Shown: positions 21,032 through 30,375, counted from the stretch's first letter. The stretch is 64,000 bases of DNA from Edwardsiella hoshinae NBRC 105699 = ATCC 33379 (GCF_000474215.1 NZ_BAUC01000026.1:1-64000); one strand, 5' to 3'. Translations and numbers: made by a program. Notes: generated by a model not told the origin, from the sequence alone.

Positions 21032-21883
21032 ATGAGCAGTCTGGTGAGAATAAAGCAGCTTTATCATTCACTGGCGCAAAATGAGCGCAAACTGGCGGAC
21101 TTTGTCCTTGCCTCACCGGAGCGCTTAGTGAAGTTGAGTTCCCAGGAGCTGGCCGATACGTTGGGCGTCAGCCAGTCCAGCGTGGTGAAGTTCGCACAAA
21201 AGCTGGGGTTCCGCGGCTTCCCGGCGTTGAAACAGGATATCGCTGCCTATCTCATGCGCCATCAGACGCCAAGTGGAGAGACGCCGATACACCACGGTAT
21301 TTTGCGCCATGACGCACTCAAGCTGGTCGGTGAGAAGTTGATGGCGGAGAAGATCGCCGCCCTGCAAGCCACCATGACCATTAACCATGAAGAGCAACTA
21401 CAACAGGCACTGACGATGTTGCTCAACGCCCGACGCATCATCATCGCCGGCCTCGGGGCCTCGGGTTTAGTCGCCAAGGACTTCGCCAATAAGCTGATGC
21501 AGATCGGCATGGCCGCCTATGCCGAATCGGATGCGCATGTTCAAATAGCCTGTGCGCATGCGATGCAGGCAGCAGATGTATTGATGGCCATCTCCTACAG
21601 CGGCGAACGCAAAGAGGTCAACACTGCCGCCGCCATGGCGCGGCGTTGCGGAGCCCAAGTGTTAGCCCTGACCGGTTTCTCGCCCAACTCGTTGCAAGAG
21701 TTAGCCGACCTGACGCTGTATACCGTCACCGACGATCACGCCATCCAGACAACGGCCATCGCCTCGCGCATCGCCCAAAGTGCACTGACCGATCTGCTGT
21801 ATATGGGGCTGGTGCAGCAGAACGCCGACCTCGCCTGCCAGCATATTCGCGATAGTCGCGATTTGGTCAAGACGCTGCTATGA
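21032..21883 (+). CDS. yfhH: RpiR-family transcriptional regulator YfhH
   Basis: A 283-residue regulator: N-terminal RpiR-type helix-turn-helix (about 1-77; LSSQELADTLGVSQSSVVKFAQKLGFRGF) followed by a SIS sugar-phosphate-binding domain (about 125-265; IIIAGLGASGLVAKDFANKLMQIG and ISYSGERKEVNTAA). Proteins of this build sense phosphosugars. The ATG at 21032 follows AAAGGGG; an upstream in-frame ATG at 20945 overlaps the divergent pgpC and lacks a ribosome site. Its target is unknown here. It lies between pgpC and yfhL as in E. coli. Confidence 0.92.
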   Translation: MSSLVRIKQLYHSLAQNERKLADFVLASPERLVKLSSQELADTLGVSQSSVVKFAQKLGFRGFPALKQDIAAYLMRHQTPSGETPIHHGILRHDALKLVGEKLMAEKIAALQATMTINHEEQLQQALTMLLNARRIIIAGLGASGLVAKDFANKLMQIGMAAYAESDAHVQIACAHAMQAADVLMAISYSGERKEVNTAAAMARRCGAQVLALTGFSPNSLQELADLTLYTVTDDHAIQTTAIASRIAQSALTDLLYMGLVQQNADLACQHIRDSRDLVKTLL

Positions 21884-22012
21884 GGCCGCAGGGGACGCGT
21901 AGAAAGCTTTTTCAATCTCAGCCGGACTGTGCAAGAATACGGCGCGAGCGATGACATACAGGGATGAAATCTACGTATCATGATGATATTTAATAGATTT
22001 TAAGAGATAAGA

Positions 22013-22273
22013 ATGGCGTTACTGATTACCAAGAAGTGCATCAACTGCGACATGTGCGAACCGGAGTGCCCCAATCAAGCCATTTCGATGGGGGCGCAGA
22101 TCTACCAAATCGATCCGGCGCGCTGTACCGAGTGTGTCGGCCACTATGACGAACCGACCTGCCTTAAGGTGTGCCCAATCGACAACACTATCATTCCCGA
22201 TCCGGCCCACGCCGAGAGCGAAGAGCAACTGTGGGATAAGTTTGTCCAGCTCTACCACCGCGACAAAATATAA
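22013..22273 (+). CDS. yfhL: 2[4Fe-4S] ferredoxin YfhL
   Basis: An 86-residue ferredoxin of the Alvin type. Cluster ligands are CINCDMCEPECPNQA (first CxxCxxCxxxCP) and the second set CTECVGHYDEPTCLKVCP, with the insertion between the second and third Cys that marks this subgroup. The tail is acidic. Redox partner unknown. It follows yfhH in the same direction with a 130-base gap, and a hairpin terminator shared with the convergent nlpE follows. Confidence 0.95.
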   Translation: MALLITKKCINCDMCEPECPNQAISMGAQIYQIDPARCTECVGHYDEPTCLKVCPIDNTIIPDPAHAESEEQLWDKFVQLYHRDKI

Positions 22274-22297
22274 GCGGGCCGCCGCCCGCCTCTTTTA
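22274..22297. terminator. Bidirectional terminator between yfhL and nlpE
   Basis: Stem GCGGGC (22274-22279) with GCCCGC (22284-22289), 4-base loop. Downstream on the plus strand is CTCTTTTA; on the minus strand, TTATATTTTG. It marks the join between two blocks that are far apart in E. coli. Confidence 0.7.
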
Positions 22298-22972
22298 GCG
22301 ACAATGGCCGCTGGCATCAAAACGGGCCTCGCCGTCCGGCACCAGGGTCTTAGCGACCTGTCCCTCCTCCATCGAGGGCAGCACCGCGAAGTGCCCCTCT
22401 ATCTCGACATAAACCGCCTTGCCCGGCGACGGACGCGCATTCCGGTAGGCCTGCTCCAATGCCGCCGTCGAGCTTACCGGATAAACGTTATTGGTGGCAC
22501 AGTCGTGAAAGGTGGTCGCGTCCCCCATATAGAGGTACATCCCCTTGAACGTCATCGCCGTCACCGGCAACGGTGAGGTTGAGGCTTTCAAGGTGTAATT
22601 AAATGGCGAGTCGATCTCGTTGCCGCTGCTATCCAGCAGACGCATGTCGTTCCCCACGGGACGGAAATAGCGCTTCTCCCCATCGCTGCCGATCAAGACC
22701 AGGCGGTCGGCGGTTCGCTGCCAACGCCCATATTCGGCGAAGCTCCGATCCCCCTCGCGCGTCGCGCGATAAGTCGACTTAAGGACAAAGCTACCATCCT
22801 TATCCAAGAATAACGACATCTCCATACCGCCACAGTCAGCGCACGGCAACATGCCCTGAAAACTCTGCGCCATCGGTACCAGGGGTTGTTCGGCATATTG
22901 CGTACGCGCATGACAGCCGAATAATGTCAGCCCCCCCGCCGCCAACAGCAGCGAAATAGCCAGTTTTCCCAC
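22295..22972 (-). CDS. nlpE: Envelope stress lipoprotein NlpE (CutF)
   Basis: A 225-residue outer membrane lipoprotein that reports lipoprotein traffic, surface contact and copper stress to the Cpx kinase in E. coli. Signal peptide with lipobox LTLFGC (Cys20). The N-terminal domain has the CXXC pair CADC (44 and 47) in GMLPCADCGGMEMSLFL; the C-terminal domain has the second Cys pair in HDCATN and SGHCR. The start is GTG at 22972 with AGGAG upstream. Slightly shorter than E. coli NlpE (236). It begins the run of genes shared with the E. coli 4-minute region; yaeF and proS, next in E. coli, are absent on this side. Confidence 0.93.
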   Translation of the reverse strand: MGKLAISLLLAAGGLTLFGCHARTQYAEQPLVPMAQSFQGMLPCADCGGMEMSLFLDKDGSFVLKSTYRATREGDRSFAEYGRWQRTADRLVLIGSDGEKRYFRPVGNDMRLLDSSGNEIDSPFNYTLKASTSPLPVTAMTFKGMYLYMGDATTFHDCATNNVYPVSSTAALEQAYRNARPSPGKAVYVEIEGHFAVLPSMEEGQVAKTLVPDGEARFDASGHCR

Positions 22973-23073
22973 AGTTTATCTCCTACTGTGTCAACGAATA
23001 ACAACGCAAAGGGGGCATGCAGCCAGCCGCTCGACTCGACGAGACGGCTCGCTCCCCTAAAGGCAAGGCGCGA

Positions 23074-23490
23074 CTACTCCAACAACACCTTCGCGCGTAA
23101 TGATTTCACCGCCCCGCGCCGACTCTTTGCATCGGTGCGGCGCCGCCGAGCGCTCCGGCTCGGTGCCGTGGGGCGACGGATTTTGTCGACCACGCCCGCC
23201 TGGCGGATCAAGGCCGCCAGGCGCGCCAAGGCATCGGCCCGATTCTGTTCCTGAGTACGGAACGACTGGGCCTTAATGACCACGATGCCGTCGTCCGTAA
23301 TCCAATGGTGCTGCATCGCCAACAGCCGCTGCTGATACGCCGGCGGCAGGCTGGAGGCGCGAATATCGAAGCGCAGATGGATAGCGCTGGAGACCTTATT
23401 GACGTTTTGCCCGCCATTGCCCTGAGCGCGGATCGCACTCAGAACGATCTCCCGCTCGGGGAGCGCCAGACGCGCATTAATCTGCAACAT
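23074..23490 (-). CDS. arfB: Ribosome rescue hydrolase ArfB (YaeJ)
   Basis: A 138-residue peptidyl-tRNA hydrolase that rescues ribosomes stalled at mRNA ends. The catalytic GGQ motif is in RAQGNGGQNVNK (about 26-28). The basic C-terminal tail, needed to enter the empty mRNA channel, is evident (RRPTAPSRSARRRRTDAKSR). The ATG at 23490 gives a protein matching E. coli YaeJ in length; a longer reading frame into yaeQ is not used. It begins one base after the yaeQ stop, so the two are translationally coupled. Confidence 0.95.
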   Translation of the reverse strand: MLQINARLALPEREIVLSAIRAQGNGGQNVNKVSSAIHLRFDIRASSLPPAYQQRLLAMQHHWITDDGIVVIKAQSFRTQEQNRADALARLAALIRQAGVVDKIRRPTAPSRSARRRRTDAKSRRGAVKSLRAKVLLE

Positions 23491-23491
23491 C

Positions 23492-24040
23492 TCAGGCCGC
23501 GCCCTGTTGCCACACGTCCAGCGTGATCTCGACGCTGCGCTCGGCATCGGAAACCCACATCTGCCCCTCTTGGCACGTAATGTGCAGCGCCATAGTGCGC
23601 GCCGCCAACGCAGCCAACTGGTTCAACGCCTGGTCGGCGATAAAATAGATGCTCAACGAACGCAACGAACTGAGACGTGACTGGTTCTGTTGCCACCAGA
23701 CACGCGCCGCCCGCTCACTATAGGCGTACAGCACCACCTGACGCGATAGCGCACAAGCCTTTTTGAGACGTTTCTCATCCGGCAGCCCTAACTCGATCCA
23801 CAGTTCAATACCGTTATAATCGTTACGTAGCCACAGCTCCGGCTCATCGTCCGCAGATAAGCCCTTGGTGAAGGTCAGGCGTTCATCCGCATGGCAACAC
23901 CAAGCCAGCAGACGCAGCATCATGCGCTGCGCCGTTTCTGAAGGATGCTGAGCTAAGGTCAGTGCCGCATCTTGATAGTGGTGCCGATCCATGTCGGCGA
24001 TGTTGACATTGGCCTTATAAATCGTTGCCTTCAGTGCCAT
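23492..24040 (-). CDS. yaeQ: YaeQ family protein
   Basis: A 182-residue cytoplasmic protein of the YaeQ family, with a fold related to restriction-endonuclease-like (PD-(D/E)XK) enzymes and no settled function. Conserved stretches include [22 protein letters not shown] at the start and the middle [21 protein letters not shown]. The candidate catalytic Glu/Asp residues are retained. Length matches E. coli (181). It is coupled to arfB and divergent from yaeP. Confidence 0.9.
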   Translation of the reverse strand: MALKATIYKANVNIADMDRHHYQDAALTLAQHPSETAQRMMLRLLAWCCHADERLTFTKGLSADDEPELWLRNDYNGIELWIELGLPDEKRLKKACALSRQVVLYAYSERAARVWWQQNQSRLSSLRSLSIYFIADQALNQLAALAARTMALHITCQEGQMWVSDAERSVEITLDVWQQGAA

Positions 24041-24266
24041 TAGCTTCCCCGTTTCGTATCTTTACGCCATTTTACCCGTTTTTACCCGGCGGCACGAATC
24101 CAGGCCGAAAGAAAAGCGCATTTTTTATCGCCGCGCTCCGCGTGCTCCCGCTGCCGAGGCACACAGGGCTGTGATATAGTCGCAGAAGATCATCTAGGCG
24201 AGTCTGCCGTCACGACGGCGGCCTTGCCAGATAGCACCCGCGGGTTACGCTCTATAGGAGAAGACG

Positions 24267-24467
24267 TTGCAACAGTACTCTGCGTTGGTTCGGCGTAGAT
24301 ATGCCGAGATCGCCAGCGGGGATCTCGGTTATATCCCCGATGCAATAGGGTGTGCCTTGAAGGCACTGGATGCGGTCGCAGCCGATGAACAGCTGCCGCC
24401 AGCCGTTAGGGAACAGGCGGCCTATGCCGCCGCGAACTTATTGGTGAGTGATTATGTCGACGACTGA
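24267..24467 (+). CDS. yaeP: Small conserved protein YaeP
   Basis: A 66-residue protein of the YaeP family, function unknown. The translation [20 protein letters not shown] and [16 protein letters not shown] matches E. coli YaeP closely. The start codon is TTG at 24267, preceded by TAGGAGAAG. It overlaps the start of rof by 14 bases, so the pair is translationally coupled. Confidence 0.9.
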   Translation: MQQYSALVRRRYAEIASGDLGYIPDAIGCALKALDAVAADEQLPPAVREQAAYAAANLLVSDYVDD

Positions 24468-24714
24468 AGAGTACCAAGCCATCAATTGTGATGATTACGA
24501 CAATCTGGAACTCGCCTGCCAGCATCAGCTGGTTTTACACATCGTCCTGCGTAATGGCGAAACGCTGGAGGGCCTGGCGAGCGACCTTATCTCACGCAAA
24601 CATGTGGAGTATTTGCTGATCACCCATCAGGACCAACGGCGCGAACTGCGTCTGGATCACATCGCCAGCTTCAGCCATCCCCAATTAGGTACCATCACGA
24701 TTAGCCTATCGTAA
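24454..24714 (+). CDS. rof: Rho-binding anti-terminator Rof (YaeO)
   Basis: An 86-residue inhibitor of Rho-dependent termination; Rof binds the Rho primary RNA-binding site. The signature [16 protein letters not shown] and the later [12 protein letters not shown] are as in E. coli. The ATG at 24454 overlaps yaeP by 14 bases; an ATG two codons earlier is possible. A 7-bp hairpin (GGGCGCA/TGCGCCC, 24738-24755) lies between its end and the convergent cytochrome gene. Confidence 0.92.
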   Translation: MSTTEEYQAINCDDYDNLELACQHQLVLHIVLRNGETLEGLASDLISRKHVEYLLITHQDQRRELRLDHIASFSHPQLGTITISLS

Positions 24715-24761
24715 CGGCTATATTCAGCTCTTGGGTGGGGCGCATCTGTGCGCCCTGCCAC

Positions 24762-25091
24762 TCACGGCTTAGCCAACGGTTTCAGACTCGCATAGTAAGC
24801 GGCAATGTTTTCGATATCTTGGCTGTTCAGCGGCGCCAGATAGGCCGCCATGATCGCCGCTTGCCCTCCGCGGCGCGTACCGTTTTTATAGCCCTGCATC
24901 GCCTCGATCAGTTGGCTGGCACGCTGCCCGGCCAGTGCCGGATACATCGGCGGTAAGCCCTGCCCCTGCGCGCCATGACAGGCCACACAGGTGGCCGACT
25001 TTTGCTGTCCGGCGACGCTATCCCCCGCCGCGTAGACCCAGGACGACGCGGCCAACGCCAACACCAGCGCCCCACTCTGTCTCCATTTCAT
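24762..25091 (-). CDS. Small periplasmic c-type cytochrome
   Basis: A 109-residue exported monoheme class I cytochrome c. The signal peptide is about 1-22 (ALVLALAASSWVYAAG). The heme site CVACH is at about 35-39, and the sixth ligand is probably Met in GQAAIMAAYLAPL. It resembles cytochrome c4/c553 halves, which shuttle electrons in the periplasm. The ATG at 25091 follows GAGGAGACGGAG. E. coli has nothing between rof and tilS, so this is an accessory gene here. It starts 40 bases after the tilS stop in the same direction and could be read with it. Its electron donor and acceptor are not encoded nearby. Confidence 0.88.
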   Translation of the reverse strand: MKWRQSGALVLALAASSWVYAAGDSVAGQQKSATCVACHGAQGQGLPPMYPALAGQRASQLIEAMQGYKNGTRRGGQAAIMAAYLAPLNSQDIENIAAYYASLKPLAKP

Positions 25092-25131
25092 CTCCGTCTC
25101 CTCATTCGGGGGGACACACTACGCCCGCCGG

Positions 25132-26451
25132 TTACATCCAGTCTTTCGTCCAATGAATATGCCACGCCGTCTCGTCGCTGAGGGCTTGCCCTTCTTGGGT
25201 CACGAAGACCCCTAAGGCGGCGATCAGACACTCACCATAATACAGCATCGGCGTACGCTCACGTTCCCAGGGGGGAATATGTAACTCCTGCCAGATTTTT
25301 TTAATTGACCGGGAGTGGCGCCGACCGACGATACGCAGTACGCCTTGCGCACAGAAACGGATGGAGACCGCCTCGTCAGCCGCTGGCGCGCGAACGGCGA
25401 TCCCGCGTGGCCCCAGTTGCAATTCCCCCAGCCCATCGGGCAGGCTCAAGGGCTGGCTCGGCACCCATGGCAATACCTCATCACGTAACGAACGCATCGC
25501 CGGCAATAGGTAAAGTCGGCGGCGGAAGCGTCGGATCTGACTATGAGCCAGATGCAGTTGCGGCTCGGCATCCTCGCGCGCCAACGCCACCTCATGCCAC
25601 AGGCGCTGTAGCTGCTCACGGGTCGGCATGGTGACGCCAAAACAGGCGATCCAGCGGCGCAGCAACGCATAACGTTTGGCCTCCGACAACGGCAGCAGCC
25701 CATCGATGCTCAGCGAATCATCCTCATTCATTAATGCCTGTAACGACTCCAGCAACAGCTCATCCAGCAATTGCTCCTGCTCCGCACACAGGCTAGCGCT
25801 GCGCGCCACCGCCTCGGAGAAGTGTGGCCAGCGGGCGCGCAACAGCGGCACGATGCGCATACGCAGGAAGTTACGGTCGAAGCGGGCATCGGCGTTGCTA
25901 TCATCTTCGACCCAGGTCAGATCATGGGCCTGGGCATAACTCAGTAGCTGACGGCGGGACAATGCCAACAGCGGACGCCGCTGTTCAGTGGCGAAGAAAG
26001 GCATGCTTTCGGCCATCGCCGACAGGCCGGTCGGCCCACTGCCGCGCTTCAGCGCCAGCAGGAAGGTTTCACACTGATCGTCTAGATGTTGAGCGGTCAA
26101 CAGTGTTTCATGACTGGCAATCAACGCCGCAATGGCGCGATAGCGCGCGTCGCGGGCCGCCGCCTCGACGCTATTGCGTTGGGTGTCGACCTGTACGTGC
26201 AACACATGCAGCGGCACCTGCCAGTGATGACAGACCGACTCGCAGTGCTCCACCCACTGATCGGCGAAGGGACTCAACCCGTGATGCACATGCACCACCC
26301 GCAGATGAAGCTGGGGAAGCCGTGTGGCGCGCAACTGCACCAGCGCATGCAGCAGCACCGTGGAGTCCAGGCCGCCACTGAAGGCGACCAACAGATGCCG
26401 CCGCCCGGCTAACTTGTCGGCGATATGCATCTGGATATCTAGGGTATTCAT
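25132..26451 (-). CDS. tilS: tRNA(Ile)-lysidine synthase TilS
   Basis: A 439-residue essential enzyme that attaches lysine to C34 of the AUA-reading tRNA-Ile. The PP-loop LLVAFSGGLDSTVLLHALV is near the N-terminus (about 20-38), with LTAQHLDDQCETFLL and NFLRMRIVPLL further on. The C-terminal substrate-binding domain follows (IKKIWQELHIPPWERERTPMLY). I start at the ATG at 26451; an in-frame GTG at 26472 with AGGG close upstream would add seven residues. It lies between dtpC and the cytochrome gene, all on the minus strand. Confidence 0.95.
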   Translation of the reverse strand: MNTLDIQMHIADKLAGRRHLLVAFSGGLDSTVLLHALVQLRATRLPQLHLRVVHVHHGLSPFADQWVEHCESVCHHWQVPLHVLHVQVDTQRNSVEAAARDARYRAIAALIASHETLLTAQHLDDQCETFLLALKRGSGPTGLSAMAESMPFFATEQRRPLLALSRRQLLSYAQAHDLTWVEDDSNADARFDRNFLRMRIVPLLRARWPHFSEAVARSASLCAEQEQLLDELLLESLQALMNEDDSLSIDGLLPLSEAKRYALLRRWIACFGVTMPTREQLQRLWHEVALAREDAEPQLHLAHSQIRRFRRRLYLLPAMRSLRDEVLPWVPSQPLSLPDGLGELQLGPRGIAVRAPAADEAVSIRFCAQGVLRIVGRRHSRSIKKIWQELHIPPWERERTPMLYYGECLIAALGVFVTQEGQALSDETAWHIHWTKDWM

Positions 26452-26596
26452 GGGAATATTTGCGGCTTGCACCGCCCTGCATCGATAAGTATCAGCACGT
26501 TAACCAGCAATCCGCCGAGAAGCAAGCCCCGTCACTCACAGAATGGCCGCGTACGCTGGCGCGCATGCGAGGGGCCGCGCAATGGCGGCACCTCCT

Positions 26597-28078
26597 TTAT
26601 TCTGACACAGTCTGTGGCGCGACGCGGCGCAGCAGCAACCAATTGACCAGCCAAATCACGGCAACCAGCAGCACACAGCCCAATGCCCCCCAGGCGATGT
26701 CGCTAAACACCTTGGCATAGGCCATCACCGAATGGGTCAACGCCTCGCCGCCATGGGCAAAACTGGACTCGGCGGTCTGATTGGCGATGATCCCGGCCAA
26801 GTAGTTGGCTACCGATCCGGTCGCCAGCATATAGATCCCGGTGAGGACGCCCGTCACCCCGGGGATCTTCAGGCGCGTGATCTGCGCCATGGCGACCGGA
26901 TCGATAAACAGTTCTGCGCATCCCATCACCGCCAGGCCCAACACCGTCAGCCCCATCGAGGCTTGACCATGCAGCGCCGCCCAGCGCGCATTGAACGTGA
27001 GGATGCCGAAACCGGCGCCGATCAACGCCAGCCCGAGAGCAAACTTGCCCCAGATACGCAAGATACGGTTACCACCGCTACGCTCACTGACCAGCCAGGC
27101 CAGCACCACGCCACTGATCATCACCGCACCGCCATTGACCGACTGGAACAATGCCGTCGGTACGGTGAAGGAAAACAGATGGCGATCGACGAAACGGTCG
27201 ATAAACAGGCTGATAGAGCTGCCGCCTTGCTGAGCGAAGGCCCAGAATAGGGTGCCCAGCACCATCAGGATCATGATCTGTATCAGACCGCGCCGCTGTT
27301 CGGAGTCTGCCCGGCGGAAGATATTGCCCAGCAGGATCACCGCACCGGCGCAGACTAGGGCCAAGGCATAACTGGACCAATCGCGCCAGAACAGCACGGC
27401 GACCAACAGTGGGGAGAGGGCCAACACCAATACTAGCCATCCCCAATTAGGCAATAGCGCCTGACGCGCGCGCAATGCCGCTCCGTTCATTCCCTTGGTA
27501 TGGCGGAAGTGGCGGTGTCCACAGATAAAAATCACCAGACCGGCAAACATGCCGATCCCCGCCAGCGCGAAGCCAACGTGCCAACCATATTGTTCGGCGG
27601 CCAGACCACAGGCAATCGGCGCTATGATCGAGCCAATATTACCCGCCGCATACAATAAGGAGAAGCCCCCGTCACGGCGCGGATCCTCTGCGGAGTAGAG
27701 TTCGCCGAGCAGGCAGCTGATATTCGATTTAAATAGACCGTAGCCACAGACGATGATGGCCAAGGCGAGATAGAGGGAGAATGGAGAGACGGCGCTCAGT
27801 CCCAGCACGACGTGCCCCAGGGTCATCAGTGCGGCGCCGGTGATCACCGCGACGCGGTTACCGAGCAGTTTATCCGCCAAGATGCCGCCGAGGATCGGGG
27901 TGACATAGACCAGTGAGGCATAGGCGCTATACAGGCCGAAGGCGTGGGTATCGTTATAACCGAGTTGGTGGGTGAGATAGAGGATCAGTAACGCACGCAT
28001 GCCGTAAAAGCTGAAGTATTCCCAGATTTGCAGCGCTACGACATAGTAGATTGCGCGCGGTTGTGAGGGTGTTTTCAT
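26597..28078 (-). CDS. dtpC: Dipeptide:H+ symporter DtpC (YjdL), POT family
   Basis: A 493-residue inner membrane proton-dependent peptide transporter with about 12-14 helices. It begins [21 protein letters not shown], near-identical to E. coli DtpC, which favours lysine-containing dipeptides. The usual POT helix-1 motif ExxER appears as QIWEY, the atypical form known for Dtp[15 protein letters not shown] and the [14 protein letters not shown] loop are family marks. In E. coli dtpC follows cadA, as here; it may feed lysine into the decarboxylase system. A strong terminator (28112-28146) separates it from cadA, so expression depends on read-through or a promoter in the 45 bases before it. Confidence 0.95.
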   Translation of the reverse strand: MKTPSQPRAIYYVVALQIWEYFSFYGMRALLILYLTHQLGYNDTHAFGLYSAYASLVYVTPILGGILADKLLGNRVAVITGAALMTLGHVVLGLSAVSPFSLYLALAIIVCGYGLFKSNISCLLGELYSAEDPRRDGGFSLLYAAGNIGSIIAPIACGLAAEQYGWHVGFALAGIGMFAGLVIFICGHRHFRHTKGMNGAALRARQALLPNWGWLVLVLALSPLLVAVLFWRDWSSYALALVCAGAVILLGNIFRRADSEQRRGLIQIMILMVLGTLFWAFAQQGGSSISLFIDRFVDRHLFSFTVPTALFQSVNGGAVMISGVVLAWLVSERSGGNRILRIWGKFALGLALIGAGFGILTFNARWAALHGQASMGLTVLGLAVMGCAELFIDPVAMAQITRLKIPGVTGVLTGIYMLATGSVANYLAGIIANQTAESSFAHGGEALTHSVMAYAKVFSDIAWGALGCVLLVAVIWLVNWLLLRRVAPQTVSE

Positions 28079-28111
28079 AGAGTCTCCCTGAACGCGGGGG
28101 GATACGATAAG

Positions 28112-28146
28112 GGTAAAAATAAAGGGCGCCCCCTGATGGGGCGCCC
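28112..28146 (-). terminator. Terminator after cadA
   Basis: Perfect 9-bp stem GGGCGCCCC (28124-28132) with GGGGCGCCC (28138-28146), 5-base loop, followed on the minus strand by TTTATTTTTACCC. One of the strongest intrinsic terminators in the window. Confidence 0.85.
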
Positions 28147-28160
28147 TCGGTCATCGGCGA

Positions 28161-30305
28161 TTACTGCTGTTCGGTTTTCAGCACTTTCACCGTGTAACGA
28201 CCGTCAGCCTGGCGATAGGCGCCGTGGATGTCGGTTTCGAAGCCCGGGTAGTGAGCACCGATCTCGCACAGCATCTGCAAGAACTCCAGCACCGGACGGC
28301 TTTCTTCGGTCAGCATTTCACCCGGCATGACCAACGGAACTCCCGGCGGGTACGGCAGGATCATGTTGGCGTTAACTTTGCCGATCATCTCTTCGAGGTA
28401 AACCTCTTCGGTCTGACCGCGCAGCTCCATCTGGAAGGCGTTATGCGGGTTCATCACCATGGTCGGCAGCACTTCGAAGGCACGGTACATCAGATCCGGC
28501 AGGTTGTGATGCTGAATCAGTGCGTGGATGCCCTGAGCCAGTTCCTGAATACGCATGTTTTCATAGAACTCCGGATCTTCACGGTACAGTGAAGGCAGCA
28601 TGTTCTTAACGCGCAGGTTCAGGTCGTAGGCACGTTTGAAGTCGGTCAGACCACGCAGCAGGCTCATCGCCTTGGTCTTATCGATACCGATGCTGAACAG
28701 GAACAACAGGTTGTACGGACCGGTCTTCTCAACGATGATGCCATGCTCATCCAGGTACTTAGCCACGATAGATGCCGGGATACCGGTATCCGCCATGGTG
28801 CCATCTTCCTTCATCCCCGGCGTCAACAGCGTGACTTTGATCGGGTCGAGGAACATGTGGTTCTCATCGATGTCTTTAAAGCCGTGCCAAGAGTCTTTCG
28901 GATCCAGGTTCCAGCATTTCGCTTCGTCGATGTGCTCCGGCTGCCATACGTCGAAGAACCAGCCATCAGACTCGGAACGCAGACGTTTGATCTCTTTACG
29001 GAAGCGGATAGCACGTTCGATAGAACCGTTGATCAGGCGCTTACCAGCATTCCCCTTCATCATCGCCGCAGCGGTTTCGATGGAAGCCACGATACCGTAG
29101 TGCGGAGAGGTAGAGGTATGCATCATGAACGCTTCGTTGAAGGTTTCTTCGTTGATGTCACCCTTAACGTGGATCATGGATGCCTGAGAGAAGGCCGCCA
29201 GCAGTTTGTGAGTAGACTGGGTTTCATAGATCACCTTACCTTCTACACGATCGCCACTCATGCCGCACAGGCCTTTGTAGATCGGGCTGAAGTTGGTGTA
29301 AGGCACCCAAGCGGAGTCGAAGTGGATGGATTTAACATCCAGGGTCTTCTTGATGTATTCCGCGTTGTAGAACAGACCGTCGTAGGTGGAGTTGGTCACT
29401 ACGGCGTGTACCGGCCAGGTGGCGTTCGGGGTGTTCTTCACACGCTCTTCGATGGTTTCACGAGTGAATTCGCTCTTCGGAATACCACCCAGGATACCGT
29501 AGGCGTTACGGGTCGGACGGAAGTAGATCGGAGTAACGTCGCTCATCATCATCAGGTGAGTCAGAGACTTGTGGCAGTTACGGTCGATCATGATGGTGCT
29601 GCCGGCCGGCGCGGAGTACATACCAACAATCTTGTTGGCGGTTGACGTACCGTTGGTCACCATGTAGCTGCGTTCAGCGTTGAAGGTACGAGCGATGTAC
29701 TCTTCGGCTTCTTTATGCGGACCGCTGTGGTCCAACAGAGAGCCCAGCTCGGAAACGGAGATGGAGATGTCAGACTTCATGGCGTTGGCGCCGTAGAAAT
29801 CATAGAACAAGCTACCTACCGGGCTCTTCTGGAACGCGGTGCCGCCCATGTGGCCCGGCGTACAGAAGGTGTACTTGCCTTCTTTCACGTAGTTGAACAG
29901 CGCCTTGGTCAGCGGCGGCAGGATTTCGTCTACGTAAGCGTCGGTGCTCTGACGGATTTTCAGGGCGATGTCTTCGGCTGCACCCAGGGCGTATTCGAAG
30001 AATTCAACGTTCAGGCGCAGATCGCTCAGGCTAACATCCAGGGTAGAGTGGGTGTTGGCGAAGGCGTAAACCGGCAGGTGCTCGTTCATCTCGCTGATGT
30101 CACGGCACAGATCCAGGTTGTAGGTATCCCAATCAAAGATGACACCGCACAGACGGGCGTTGTTGTCGATCAGTTTCAGCAGATCTTCACGGTCGTTCGG
30201 ATAAACGATCTGAAAATTCTGTGCTTCCAGTGCCTTATGCAGTTCACGAATGGGTTCTTCTTTGAAGTAAACACCCATGTGATTAAGGATGGCAATAATA
30301 TTCAT
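28161..30305 (-). CDS. cadA: Inducible lysine decarboxylase CadA
   Basis: A 714-residue PLP enzyme (fold-type I, decameric family) that converts lysine to cadaverine, consuming a cytoplasmic proton during acid stress. Wing domain at 1-130 (MNIIAILNHMGVYFKEEPI), PLP core with the Schiff-base Lys in TQSTHKLLAAFSQAS at about residue 367, and C-terminal domain ending AYRQADGRYTVKVLK. It is closer by eye to CadA than to the constitutive paralogue LdcC, and the adjacent cadB and cadC confirm this. It has a strong ribosome site (TGGAG) and strongly biased codon choice with lower GC than the flanking genes, fitting high expression. A structured 138-base spacer separates it from cadB. Confidence 0.98.
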   Translation of the reverse strand: MNIIAILNHMGVYFKEEPIRELHKALEAQNFQIVYPNDREDLLKLIDNNARLCGVIFDWDTYNLDLCRDISEMNEHLPVYAFANTHSTLDVSLSDLRLNVEFFEYALGAAEDIALKIRQSTDAYVDEILPPLTKALFNYVKEGKYTFCTPGHMGGTAFQKSPVGSLFYDFYGANAMKSDISISVSELGSLLDHSGPHKEAEEYIARTFNAERSYMVTNGTSTANKIVGMYSAPAGSTIMIDRNCHKSLTHLMMMSDVTPIYFRPTRNAYGILGGIPKSEFTRETIEERVKNTPNATWPVHAVVTNSTYDGLFYNAEYIKKTLDVKSIHFDSAWVPYTNFSPIYKGLCGMSGDRVEGKVIYETQSTHKLLAAFSQASMIHVKGDINEETFNEAFMMHTSTSPHYGIVASIETAAAMMKGNAGKRLINGSIERAIRFRKEIKRLRSESDGWFFDVWQPEHIDEAKCWNLDPKDSWHGFKDIDENHMFLDPIKVTLLTPGMKEDGTMADTGIPASIVAKYLDEHGIIVEKTGPYNLLFLFSIGIDKTKAMSLLRGLTDFKRAYDLNLRVKNMLPSLYREDPEFYENMRIQELAQGIHALIQHHNLPDLMYRAFEVLPTMVMNPHNAFQMELRGQTEEVYLEEMIGKVNANMILPYPPGVPLVMPGEMLTEESRPVLEFLQMLCEIGAHYPGFETDIHGAYRQADGRYTVKVLKTEQQ

Positions 30306-30331
30306 ACTTTAATTCTCCAGGCAAAATGCGG

Positions 30332-30375
30332 GCCTCTCTCAGCGTGCCTTAGCACGCGTCATAGTCGAGAGAGGC
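30332..30375 (-). repeat. Intercistronic stem-loop between cadB and cadA
   Basis: Outer perfect stem GCCTCTCTC (30332-30340) with GAGAGAGGC (30367-30375); nested inside is GCGTGC/GCACGC (30342-30347 with 30352-30357). It lies in the 138-base spacer, upstream of the cadA ribosome site, with no T-run, so it looks like an RNA processing or stability element rather than a terminator. Confidence 0.65.

Noticed and set aside
28743-29645. 300-codon open frame antisense to cadA
   Set aside because: It lies wholly inside cadA on the other strand, its translation is rich in Val, Arg, Asp and His as expected for a codon-biased antisense frame, and no ribosome site precedes it.
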